Positions 35,812 through 48,192 of a DNA stretch of 64,000 nucleotides are shown here, in pieces. How positions within the stretch are numbered: position 1 is the stretch's first letter; every line of letters starts with the position of its first letter. Below the pieces are notes generated by a model that searched no databases, had not been told where the DNA came from, and was given only the letters and a program-made list of their open reading frames with translations. The DNA comes from Plantago ovata. Taxonomy: Eukaryota > Streptophyta > Magnoliopsida > Lamiales > Plantaginaceae. The stretch covers positions 29,733,313 through 29,797,312 of the forward strand of contig CM051457.1 in the NCBI GenBank assembly GCA_028274465.1, read 5' to 3'. A program made the translations under genes and the position numbers.

Positions 35812-36921
35812 TTGTCCCAAGTTGCGGATCGTAACTTTATTAATCCCTCTGGTTGATTAATACGGAGTATAACTACTTTTCTATTAAAAATAAACTAAAT
35901 ATCCAATACATAATCTGAATTATTTCAGGAAAGATGATGAATTAGAGCTAAATTTAATTCACATCGAATCGAATGAATACATGTCAAAATTAATTAGAAT
36001 CACTGTGTTTTTAGGTCAACTTATTCATATAATTTCAGATTGAAGTTTGAATTACTATTCGAACTGCTTACATGACTAGCTCCGTTATGAATTTCTACTC
36101 AAATTTCACATTTTAGCTTTATTTTGCCATGTCTAGTCTTACTCTTAGTCTCTTACCCATCAGACATGGTTGGAGTCCATGGTTTTGTCCATTGAACTAA
36201 ACATTTGATCCTACTCTCCATCATAGCGGGATGGAGATGGTTTAATTAGCACTAACAATGTAATTATGTAAAAGGGAAACAGATGTAACCAAAAAAATCC
36301 ACATTTAACATTTACCAAAAGAACCAATATAGTCATAGTTGTCTCAAGGCAAGGGGCAGCCCGATATAATTTAAAACTCCAAACTACAATGTAATGCTTT
36401 TTATTCTATAAAGAACTAATAAAATCAAGTAATGAACCAACCAAGACACATTACTCAAGCTGCCAAAGACTTGGAAGCAATCTCGAAAACATTCTCAGAC
36501 AGACCATTTGCAGCCAGGATCATTTCTAGCTGAGCCTGCAAAACACATAAACACAGTCGCATTCAGTGATATGAACAAATACCGACCAAGCGCTAAACAC
36601 AAATTCATGGAAAGGTCCGTTTACAATACAGAATGTAGTAGTAGTAGTAGTAACATTTACCTTAGCCAAGCTTTGTCTGGTTTCATCATAACGCCTCCAC
36701 CTAGAGAAGGATGATACCATTCTTGAAGCCACCTACAGTCGCACCATTACAGTGTCAAGAAACATTGCAAAAGAAAAAACCAATAAAGGTTCAACAAAGA
36801 GTAACTTAGTCAACAACGGACCTGAGGATTAATCTTGTCGAGCTGAACAACAACTTCTCCCAAAAATTTGTAACCTGACCCGTCTTTAGCATGGAAGTTG
36901 ATTGGAGATGCACAGAACCCT
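35812..36921. repeat. direct repeat shared with 32152-33240
   Basis: This segment spans the 3' flank and last exons of the aminopeptidase gene. It is duplicated with high identity at 32152-33240, in the same orientation, about 3.7 kb away. Both copies begin near CTTGTCCCAAGTTGCGGAT and include the two last introns, showing a DNA-level rather than RNA-level duplication. Confidence 0.85.
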
Positions 36922-39900
36922 CCAATCAGTGAGTATACCTGTATAAAATTCGAAATATTTCATTGTAGTTCCATGATTAATTCAATGTGCTGTAAACGGG
37001 GTAGCTTTGCTAAGGGGCACTGACCTTGTTTGGATTGCGCATGTCAAATGCAGGATGGCTTAGGAGTTTACGAACATTCTCAACATTTCCAGGGACATCT
37101 GACGAGGCTTGGAGGGAAAACCACTTGTTTACTACCTGTAGAAAACAAAATTTGGCTTATGGTTTTGATTGACAGAAATACTTCACACCGACTTGATTAC
37201 AGGTCAAACCGTCAAATGTACACATGATAAATTTTAAACACTAGTTCACGCTAACAGCCAAACACCTACCAATTGCTAGTTCTCTATTATTATAATTCCA
37301 AAAAGGAAAAAATAAATCCTAAATAACTAATAAAAAAGAAGATTTTATATGATTTGTAACTACGGTAAAACAGAAGGTGAAATTCTCATTAAAACCTGTT
37401 GTTCCTAAACATTAGGGAAAAAAACAATTTTTTTATATATAAGAACAATCAGAAAACGCTCCACAAAAATGCAGTGATAGAGGCTGAGGGCCATACCAAG
37501 TAGTTATCCTGCCACTTGTTATAGAAATCAGCCAAGACCTCATCTCTGACTTCACCAGGTTTCTGAACAAGGGCTGCCATGCTAGCAAATTGTTCGGTCA
37601 TATTTGTGGCGGTTCTGTATTCGTGAAACGCAAGCTCTGTTACTTCTGCATCTTCAAGTGATCCAAGATGTGCTGCACATAGAAACAATGAGCATAGATT
37701 TAGAAGCTATAAGGTGAACCATACTAATGAGGTCGAATGAGAATAGCAGAAGACATACCAAGTGCAATATTCTTTAGAGCACGTCTTGCCATATTTGAAT
37801 GGTCAAACTCATATGGCCCAGAGCTCCTGTTGCTTTTCACCTAATAATCATGTAAATGAGATGAGTGTTAACTGGTTGCAACAGTTTCTGCTTTCTGTAT
37901 ATTAGCTTCTGGCAAAAGCAGAAAATTGGTGGCAAAGCAGTTTATAATACCGTGTTAACAAGCTCATCTTTTAGTTCAGAAGCAAGCTGCTTTCTAATAA
38001 AAACTCTAACAGCGTGAACAGCATCCGGATCAGCAACTTCCAGCATGTCCATGATTTCACCTTCACCAGGCAGACTCAAGGCCTTCGCAATGAATTCCTG
38101 AAGAACTCGTCATTGCAAAAGTATCAGCGAACAACATACTATCTTCTTTTACTTGAAGCATGAAAGACATCCAAAGCAATTCATACCTTGTCCAAGGCGG
38201 AGTTCGCAAGTATGCTTTTGATTCCATGCACGAACTGTGGATTGAGAACCAGTGGCTTGTTTTGCTGAAAATCTGCTACTAGCTTGAGCATCAATTTCCT
38301 AGCCAAAACTTGTCCTGACTCCCAACTACAATGCAAGAAAATGTCTCAGATTCAAGAATGCCAGGAAGGTTATCATAACTTATCACAATTACATACCGGT
38401 TGAACTCATCAGAATCATTAGCAAGTAGAAAGTACAAATCAGCGTCAGTCAGATCAGAATTTAGACGAACAGGAGCACTGAAACCCCTTAGAATTGAAGG
38501 CACCGGCCTCTCCGGGATGTCAGTGAACACAAACTCTTCTTCTTTCTGCTCATATAAAACAATTTTGACATCAATACAGTTGATGAAGAACAAGAAAAGT
38601 CTGACAAGATAATTGCAATACTGCTAAAATTTGTAAACATTCAACATTAATCTCATCGTTGGTGCAACTATAGGCCCAAAAAGTGCCTGAGAATGTTTAC
38701 AGAGTGACAATAACTGTAATGACTAAAACAGGACCAACCAGTATGGTCAAAGGCCCAAAAATGTCTGACAATAAACTACTAGCTGGTTACAATAAACGTG
38801 ACGGAGAAAATAGGATCAACTAGTTGCTTGACTTGGTCTAACTAAAATCAAACGTTCTATTTATGTTGGACCCTAAAATACTATTTAACATGTAAAATTA
38901 TAAAATTGTATGTCCATTCGTTTCCTAATTCACCTTCTACAATTGTTTGTTCGCTTTTCAATTCCTGAGATTTTTATCGTATATAGAGATGAAAAATAAT
39001 ACAAGGAGCAAGAGAGATACAGCATTTGAGTCATTATTTTACATACAAAAAAACTACATCTATTTCTTGATGCCTGTTGTTAAATACTTGCTTGCCAGAG
39101 CATAACTAGCATATTTTTGTAAAAGTTGTGTAGCTTATCTTTTGTGTCATCAATGTAACTAATTCTCTAGCAGAAATTAACTGTACTGATATAACATTAA
39201 AACGTACCTAAATTATTCAATACTAGACTCTTTGCACGTATGTTGTATAGCATTCAAAAACCTTTATGTAACCAAAACCAAATATACAAACTAAATTTTG
39301 CAACTGACTGAATGTTCTGGCCTAGCAAACTGAAAACTTATGCAATCCCATGACATAAAAGATAATTAAGGCTGACCTTTGTCACTCTGAGAACTGTAGT
39401 GTGAACCGGACCATCTGTGGCAACACTCTCCAACTTCCCATCATGGTACAAAGATGAAAGAGGCATGTCCTTGCCATCGGCGCCGAGTAGACCAAGGGCT
39501 ACAGGAATAAACATGGGCTCTTTAACAGACTGTCCTGGGGTCGGGGGTACCTCTTGGCTGTAGAAAAATCATACTAGCATCATAACCAAATTATCTTAAT
39601 CATGTATGTGAAAATGTTACAAGACAATAGCTAACCTGAATTTCAGAGAATAAGTCTTAGCTTCAGCATTGTAGGTTGAGCTGACAGTCAGAGTAGGAGT
39701 CCCAGCTTGAGAGTACCTGCATTTTCATTCAAATAAAAAGAAAGAGAAAAAAAATCATCAGCTCTCAAATTGAGAGTTTATTGAATATTAATAGCTGCAG
39801 CTTCAACAACATACCATAGCAAGAAGTTTGCAAAGTCAGCACCATTTGCATCTCTCATGGCAGCAAAGAAATCTTCACATGTCACAGCTTGTCCATCATG

Positions 39901-42900
39901 CCTCTTGAAATATAAATCCATGCCCTAAAATGATGAACAAGAAAATCATAAAATGTAATCAGAACCGAAAATTTTATGGGCAAAACCATACAGGCGCAAA
40001 ATGAACACTAAGAATCCGCAATGCCTGTTGTATAAAACGTTTTATACCTTCCTAAATCCTGAACTACCGAGCAAAGTTTTGTACATCCTCACCACTTCAG
40101 CTCCCTGCTCAAGAAGATTGGATTAGTAGAGAAAGATATAAGTTATCACTCATATATTGCTGTGTATGCTCAATGTAGAGAGTGGGAGAAAAGAAGAAAG
40201 GGGGTTGGGTGGGGTGCGGTACTGACCTTTTCATAAACCTGTATGAAAATGAACAAGGAAAACAAAGAACAGTTAGACACTTGGTTGAGAAGAGAACATG
40301 GCAGAGAGATTAAAAATGGAACAATTTGTTGCGAAGGTAAAGCATACCGTTACTGCAAGCGTAAGGTCAAAGGTCAACCATCAGATCGAACACGAGAGCA
40401 GAAGGAAAAGCCACGACGTTAGAACACCAGTTCAATGAGTAGCAAACTATAAAGTAAACCATGCAAGTTATGTAGAAGAGATAAGAACGGAACATCACTT
40501 GCCTGTGTAGAAATTATCCATCTGCCAAACAAAAAATGAAAGTGACAATTAATTTTCAAACATGCGGATTTGCACATACTACAAACACACACAACATATA
40601 TCCATGTCGAGCGCAATCATATGCATTAAATTATGAACTTCTTTTTTCCCCATCAATTATGAACATTTCAATATATTACTATTGCTAGAATTACGTAAAA
40701 CAATCAAATTCACAAGCTATTTCAATGTACAGGAGAAGATTTACTATAAATGAATGGGGTGCTCTTCTGTGCAAATTAAGAGTAAACTTTTGTATACACA
40801 CTCTGCGCAGTATAAGTATGATACAGCATAAGTACTATAAATGTCTGTTTGTTGCAGTACAAGCTTTAGTTGGCACAAGAGGTGATATTATCATATTACC
40901 AAAATTTAATACTCCTACATTATTTTGAACGGGAAGTAATTTAATCATGAAGAAATCAATTAGAATCATCTGTAATAGATATCGAGAACCCAGTATAACC
41001 CCCCAAACACACACACACACATGAAGTTCAAGCAAGTCATAAACATTCCCTTAAATTGTATTTAGCTAATATTAATATTCATTCTTGATTGTGTTGTACG
41101 CGTGGAAGAACACACACACACATATATGGAGGGGCCCAAAAACACACACACACACATGAAGTTCAAGCAAGTCATAAACATTCCTTAAATTGTATCTAGC
41201 TAATATTAATATTCATTCTTGATTGTGTTGTACGCGTGGAAGAACACACACACACATATATGGAGGGGGGGGGGGGGGGGGAGAGAGAGAGAGAGAGATT
41301 GATACCTTAATATAAGAGTGAGGTCTTACAGGATGAGCCATGGGACTAGCATCCTGAAAAACCAAGAAATTATAGATGGCGTTGGCATGTTAATTGTAAA
41401 AAAAGAGTAGGCTAGTAATTGAGAAAGTACGACCAATAGGCTAAGGGAATCTTTATTTTTGTTTTAGGGAGGGGAAATATAAAAATAAAAATATAAAAGA
41501 AAAGGGCAGGCCTGACTTATACATCATACCTGAGGAAATTGGCTAGCTCGAACCCTTGAAACATCAGCAATTCGTTTCACAGTACGGCTTCCCATGTCAG
41601 ATGAGAACTCCTGCACGTTTAATATAGCATTGATAAGATTGAACCCTTGATTCCTGCACATTTATGATCAGAAGTGCATAGAATGGCGTCTCTATACCTG
41701 ATCACGGAAAACAGTGAGACCCTCCTTTAAGCTAAGCTGGAACCAATCCCGGCATGTGACTCTGAAATTTTGCTTCAATGTCAACAACTTCATATTTCCC
41801 TTTTCTAACAAAATCTAAATTAACTTGATTTCTAGACATTTCATAACATCATACATTCTATCTCAAAGGATTTTGATTGGCTTAAAATATTTGAGCGCAT
41901 GTAACATTAAGTATAGAAATCAGTATTAAACTTGAGTCTATAAACCAATATCACTGGCCTGATAGCACACACTGAATGTTATAATAAATTGAAAATTAAG
42001 GTATAAGAGCCTACCTGTTACCAGTCCAGTTATGGAAATACTGCAAGCATAGAATAGAGAAAACGGTTTAGTTAGTAAATCTTCAGATGAAGTGGAAATT
42101 TATCAGATTTAAAATAAATTCAATTTCGTGGGAGAACAAAGAGGACGCACCTCATGCCCTATCACGCCCAAGATTGCAGCATAATCATAATCTGTCGCAG
42201 TCTCAGGAGATGCCAAAACAAGTTTGGAATTAAAAATCTGCCAATAAAAACCCCAGATGTTAATAAAAACCTCAACCAAATCAGATATAAAATGTTAGTA
42301 TAACTTAAAAGCTTACATTCAAACTCTTGTTTTCCATGGCTCCCCTGCCATCAGATTTCAAAAGTAAAATAAGTAAACCAACACTAGAAAAAAGACATTC
42401 CTTCAGGGTCAAAATAAAGAAAAAGAACAATATATGCACGGCATCAAAGTGGATTTTTGAAGGAAAGAACTAACATGTTAAAATCCGGAACAGCTACGAT
42501 GTTAAAGAGATCCAGGTCATACTCAAGCCCAAACACCTATTAAAATGGCAAACAATAAGAAGAAATAATCATGTGTTCGTCATCACAGACAATAATATCC
42601 TCAATCAAGATGAATTAGAGATCTAACATCTTCATCCCATTTCATTGCAGCTTTCAGAGAGTACATCGCATGGGACGTCTTTGGCACATCCTGTGCAGGA
42701 GTCCAGATCCTGAGCGAAACCTTTCGGCCAGAGCGAGTTACGAAAGTATCATCCCTGCTCTCCAATTGTCCAGCAACTAATGCGAAGAGGTAGCAAGGTT
42801 TCACAAATGGATCCTCCCATGTTGCATAATGCTTTCCATCCTGCATTCACACAAAACAGAAGCAATCAGGGCCGTGATTCTTCATACTTGTAAATAACTA

Positions 42901-45332
42901 AATAACTCTTATGTAACAAGCTTCAAAATATTTAGATTATGACTTCTCCAGAGTTTTAAATGAATGTCATGTTCAGATACATTGAGAATCTCACCTCCAA
43001 ATCTCCTTGCTCAATGAGATTTCCATTACTCAACAGCACAGGGTACAATGACTTGTCACCTTCAATGCGACAAGTGTATTTTGCCATTATATCAGGGCGA
43101 TCCTAGCATTGAAGAAACATATCAGCAGCAAGTCACCAGAAAAAGAAAGAATAAAACACAAAAACAACAAAAAGAGCATATACCACACCTGATAGTATGT
43201 GATTTTTCGGAAACCTTCAGCTTCACATTGGGTGCAGAAATTTCCTGAGGACTTGTAGAGACCCTGTATTTAGAATAGTATTAGTAATATGATGAAGAAA
43301 TGAAATGTCTGCCCAGGGGTAGGACTGTGAACATATCATATTAAAGTTAGAATTGACACTCATACAGACCTCTAAAGAGGTATTTTTCTGTGGCTCGATT
43401 TCTGTGACAATCTCCAGCGTAAATTTACCACTTGGAGGTGCGGATAGAGTCAGGTGGCGTGAATCTACTTGAAAACTATCCTCCTACAATACGTAAAATA
43501 AAGTCTGTCAGGTCATCAATAGTCCAAGAAGAGTTAAGAATTTATGAAATAATCTTGATAACAGTGAAAGGGCTGCACATTACATTGATGAGAAGTATAC
43601 ACGACTACAGTAAACAAAACTACATATAAGGCTACTGCTTATCAAGTGCAACCAACCTTCAACTCATTGCCATTGACCTTCAAAGATACCAATTTCATAT
43701 CTACCCCATCCAAAACGAGAGGTGAAGAAACTCCTGTTCATGAAAATCAAAAGAAGCTGAAAATTATGCCTCGTTGAAACTAAAAAGAATGATAACAAGT
43801 CCCTTGGCAACATTAAGGAACAAATCTAGTCTAACGCACCCTGAAATCAATCCTTAACTACTTATATAAAATTACCAAACATATTCCAATCCACAAGTAC
43901 AGATACGACTCCCATAATCTCACGTTGTGGCAACTTCATAACAGATCCATAGATGCTACCAATCATAAATTATCCGGACATTTTAAAGGGCTAAACCTGT
44001 GTGCAGGGAGAACCCTTAGTTCTTAACTATAAAGTTTAGCAAAAAGGCTGTTTCCAGCACTTGACTAACCAAAACTCAAAAGATCAACTAACCGTTATAT
44101 CAAGACTTACAGAAAATGGTCTGTTAGTAACACTATCATGTGAATTCAACAAGCATCATTCATTGAAAGTCTTAACAAACATAAATACAGTTGAATGTAA
44201 TTTATAGGTTTCTTTATCTATGACATCAACCTTTTTGAATTCTTGAATCCTCAAGGTCACCTTAGGTAGCCTATTATTTAGCAAACACTAACCACTTGCA
44301 CATTTCAGCTAATAAGATTTGCCACTTAATAAGTTACTAGCATTCTGCTCACTTCTAACATCAAGTACTACAAAAGGAGAAGCACCGAGCAGAAAACGTT
44401 GTAAATGAATGACAGACATAACAGGATTCAGAAAATACCTTCTGCTCTAGGGGTGACAAGTATTTTGGAAGAAACAATTGTTTTTTCCTCGCCCAATGTG
44501 AACTTCAGATCCACCTATGCACAAAGATGTTTATACATGTAATTAGTATATTCATATAAATCCATAAGCAATGCAGCACTGATCCATTAAACTCTGAAAT
44601 CCAAAACCAAAGAAGTGCATGGGCATACTGAATCAAAGAAGTAATCAGGCTGCTTGTAGTCCTTCAAAAAGATCTCTTTTGGTGCCTCCATAACTGACTC
44701 TTCAACTTGCTTTGGTACTGGTTCTGTTGCGACCGAACAAATTAGACTCCTGGTCTTGTCTGCCGAACGCTGAGAGGTGTTCAAACATATAAAAGAACTA
44801 TACTATAAGTTATTCATACACACAGGACTGAAAAACCACATTGTACAGGGACAAGCAAATAATTGAAAAGCTTACATTATATGGTAATCCGAATTTCCTC
44901 CAATCAGTTGTCTGGTGGCAAAAGTGAACAATGACATGAGTTAACACGTGAGGCGGAATATATAGAAAGTAGAACAAGTAGAAGAAACAAACATGCATAA
45001 TCAGTATAAACCTTAGAACTTAAGGACTGCCTGTAGCTACAGACACTCTTTAACGAATAGCTTCTTGCGCGGTAACTACTCGCCCGAAGCTGAAACAACC
45101 GATTGAACTATTCAGATAATATGACAGCAATAGGTGTCAAACTCAATCAAAGTCTCAGCAAAAGAAAAAAAAAAACACAACATTTTTTTGCCTGGTTCAA
45201 CTAGAAATAAGTACAGCATATAAGTAGAGAAAGACAACAGGATAGGGTAATCACAGGAGACGAGGAGACCAAGCCCAAGAGACATGTCTTGGAGAAGCTG
45301 GAGGCTTTGCAGGGCAGAATCAATCGAGACAT
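36455..45332 (-). CDS. M1-family aminopeptidase (puromycin-sensitive type, At1g63770-like), 33 exons
   Basis: Exons, 5' to 3': 45255-45332, 45012-45089, 44876-44911, 44629-44769, 44439-44514, 43657-43733, 43370-43483, 43189-43263, 42995-43102, 42628-42840, 42475-42536, 42317-42344, 42151-42237, 42015-42040, 41698-41761, 41530-41610, 41306-41353, 40503-40521, 40348-40352, 40227-40238, 40048-40104, 39815-39924, 39636-39716, 39377-39557, 38397-38545, 38187-38325, 37951-38097, 37759-37840, 37497-37672, 37025-37135, 36822-36938, 36661-36732, 36455-36535. They sum to 2931 nt (976 residues) with all phases matching. The protein is a zinc metallopeptidase removing N-terminal residues. GAMEN is at 354-358. 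Zinc ligands His390 and His394 with catalytic Glu391 (HEYFH, split by an intron) and Glu413 fit HEXXH-x18-E exactly. Residues 1-52 are Arg/Ser-rich, like an organelle transit peptide. A 5' leader exon appears to end near 45672. Exon 18 uses a GC donor, and exons 19 and 20 are 5 and 12 nt. Confidence 0.92.
41006..41268. repeat. 135-bp tandem duplication with CA, poly-G and GA tracts
   Basis: Two copies (about 41006-41134 and 41135-41268) share ACACACAC...ATGAAGTTCAAGC...GTTGTACGCGTGGAAGAAC. A poly-G run and a (GA)n run follow to about 41298. The duplication lies in the intron between exons 17 and 18 of the aminopeptidase gene. Confidence 0.9.
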
Positions 45333-45799
45333 GACAAAACCAATCCAACTCTTAAAATCCTAAAAATTCAATCTTTACGTTATACAATCCCCTACTGATA
45401 AAAAAGAAAAAAGCCCAGATGGCTTAAACCCTCAAAAGCTAAGAATAAACAAACAAAATCGAGAATCAACCAAGAAAATAAAAACCCTCCATGTAAAAGC
45501 ACAAATGCACAATAATAAGTGAAACTGAGAAATTAACTGGGGGAGAGTGAGGTTTTATATTAGTCACACATTAGATTGGATAATTTAACAAACTATGTTT
45601 TTCTTTTGTTTTTTGACAATTAAAAATAAATCAGCTGTAATCGGAATTCAATCGATCTTAGTACCTTACAGTGCTGCCAAAGAAGAGAAGTTGATCAGGA
45701 AACCAAACCGGTGAGAGGCGTAGAGTTCTCGTTGAGTGAGAATCAAACTTATGATGGTGAGGATCGGAACCAGAGATTACTTATTGACCCAATGCAATT

Positions 45800-47624
45800 G
45801 TTTTGTTATTAACTTATTATTATTATTATTGAACACTATCTCAAAAAAAAACAAATAGTTATATTATTTGGATAAGAAATTTTATTGGATAATTATTATT
45901 TTTTTAAACGCTAAATTTATTTGGATAAAATGACAAACAAAACTCAATTGTACTTCTCAAATTTATATTGAAAAAACTTTTATTAGTCTACCTAAAGCAA
46001 AAATAAACCCCAAATTAGTGTCAGATGCACATTTACCACCCATGTTAGAAAAGAAGAAGAAAAAAATTAAACTTAAATAAATTAAAAACAGAGTTTTATT
46101 CGGCTTTGACACGATAACAACCGGCCATAAGACCCTCAGATGATCAACTAATGGCCATGTCATGAAAGTGTTTTCTCGTATGATATTGATGTGGTCAAAA
46201 TTAATTATTCAAAAGTAATCAAGCAGACGTTGTAGCGTTTGTAAAACTTTTGGGGTTGAATCTCTCAAGAAATTGTTTAAGCGAAATTAAAACGAGATGT
46301 ATACTTTTAGTTGCAAAACATACAAATAAGATCAGGATTCACACACAAGCGACTGATGGTCTTTGGTCTTAAGAACATGGGCAAATAACGTACAGTACCC
46401 TCGTTAGATTTTTTTATTATGGATTTCTCCTTGGTAGATTTTTTCTTTCATCGACCCCCCTGTTAGCACAATATAATTACATCCAACACACTCACTTTGA
46501 CTTTTGGCGAACTAATACCTGGAAAAGACAATTTTACCCTCATTTCAGTTTCAGTTTTCAAAAAAACCCAAACACCTTCAATTATTATTTATTACACATT
46601 TACCTCTAATTTTTTGTAATTTAAAAAACTGACTATAAATTATTTAAAATTAACCCACATAACTTATCAAAATTTCGAAACGATCTTAATTATTATTGCA
46701 TAAAAGACCCTACAAAATTAATAACCAATTTTCACTTATAATATTGTTTAGAAAAGAAAACATATAAAAAACTTAATAAAAAAAAATATAAAGAAGTCAA
46801 TCGGAGCTGTTGAGCTCCGATCGAAGTTCAACAGCTCCGACCAACTCCAAATCGAAGTTGGGGACGTAACCCAGCTCCGATTTGGACCTGTTTAAAGCTC
46901 CAATCGGAGTTGTAAAAAGCTTCGGTCGGAGCTTTAAACAGCTCCGATTGGAGCGTGCCCAACTCCAATCTGAGCTGGGTTTATGGAATCTCCGGTGCCG
47001 AAAAAATTCCGGCATCGGAGGTTGGAGAAAAGAGAAAGGAAGAAATAAAAAAAAAAAAACAGAAAATTAAAGAAAAAGGAGAAAAAGAAAAAAATAAAAA
47101 ATCTGAAAATAGCATAAGGGTGTGTTTGGAGAGAGAAAAAATCAGAATTTTCTAAAGTTGGTCAACACAAATGGGGCTAGATGTAATTGTTGAGCTAGTA
47201 GAGAGAAAAACGCAAAGTCAGTCTCTAACAGAGGGAGTCTGAGTAATTTTCCCTAAGAACATATTTCACACACATGAATCAAGGCAAAAGTCAAAACAAA
47301 ACTAATTTGAAAGGTTAAGAAGCATAGAACACCATCTATGAACGAAAGCAACAAATCGAAGTAATCAAGTAGCTAGTAAATATGTGTTTGCCAGTAAAGT
47401 AATTCACTACAACTAATATTTTGATTAATATAACTCATAATCAAAACCATAGTCACATAAGTTGGGGACGGTCCGGGTCGAAATTCAGAAACAAGGACGA
47501 AATTCGGTATAGGTTGCGAACCCGGTACGTACGGTGGGGGTATACTCATTATAGAGGGACGGTCCGGGTCTAAATTATAATTGCATTATAGTCGATTTAA
47601 TTTTCTTAAATTATAAATTGGGTT
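45800..47624. other. gene-free stretch upstream of the aminopeptidase gene
   Basis: The first 300 bp or so include the upstream region of the aminopeptidase gene. The rest is AT-rich apart from the GCTCCGAT repeat cluster at 46795-47010 and an A-rich run at 47045-47105. No gene is supported. Confidence 0.4.
46795..47010. repeat. cluster of inverted GCTCCGAT/ATCGGAGC motifs
   Basis: The 8-10 bp words AGCTCCGATC, ATCGGAGCT and close variants (CTCCAATCGGAG, CGGTCGGAGC) occur about ten times in both orientations within 215 bp. They could fold into several short hairpins. The remaining sequence has no coding signal. This may be a fragment of a foldback or MITE element. Confidence 0.55.
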
Positions 47625-47642
47625 TTGCACTACAAGATATAC

Positions 47643-48020
47643 CGATTTTAGCGACGGAACCATCCGTCGCTAAAATCGGCCGATCAGTCGCTAAATATCG
47701 CTAGCGACCGATCGGTGTTTTTAGCGACGGATAAATTCGTCGTCGCTAAATCGTTGGTCGCTAGCGAATTAGCGACTGATGAGTAATCCGTCGCGAATTT
47801 GCGACGGATTAGCGACGGAAAATAAGGTTGACTTTTAGCAACCGATGACTTATCCGTCGCTAAAGTCACCGGACTTTTAGCGACGGATGAGTCTCATCGG
47901 TTGCTAAATATTAGCAACGGATGGGCCTTATCCGTCGCTAAAAGTCCGGGACTTTTAGCGACGGATAAGCCTTATCCGTCGCTGTATATAGCGACGGATG
48001 AGTCCATCGGTTGCTAATTT
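47643..48020. repeat. left subterminal TTTTAGCGACGGAT repeats of the CACTA element
   Basis: About a dozen copies of TAGCGACGGAT or its inverse, spaced 15-35 bp and often paired head to head, follow the left terminal repeat. Variants with GCAACC for GCGACG occur (TTAGCAACCGATG). Confidence 0.9.
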
Positions 48021-48192
48021 TTTTTATTTTTTTTTTTTTAAATTTTTTAGATATAATAATGAGACTCAAAATCAAATGCAACCTGTTTAGTTAAGCAACA
48101 TGTTACAGAAATTTTATAGACCAAATAAACCAAAAAATAATTCAAAAAAATCATAATAAATGTACCAAAACCCTCCATACATATAATAATAA

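Noticed and set aside
41004..41300. CA/GA repeats as regulatory element of the aminopeptidase
   Set aside because: Deep in an intron, simple tandem duplication and microsatellites explain it; no further signal.
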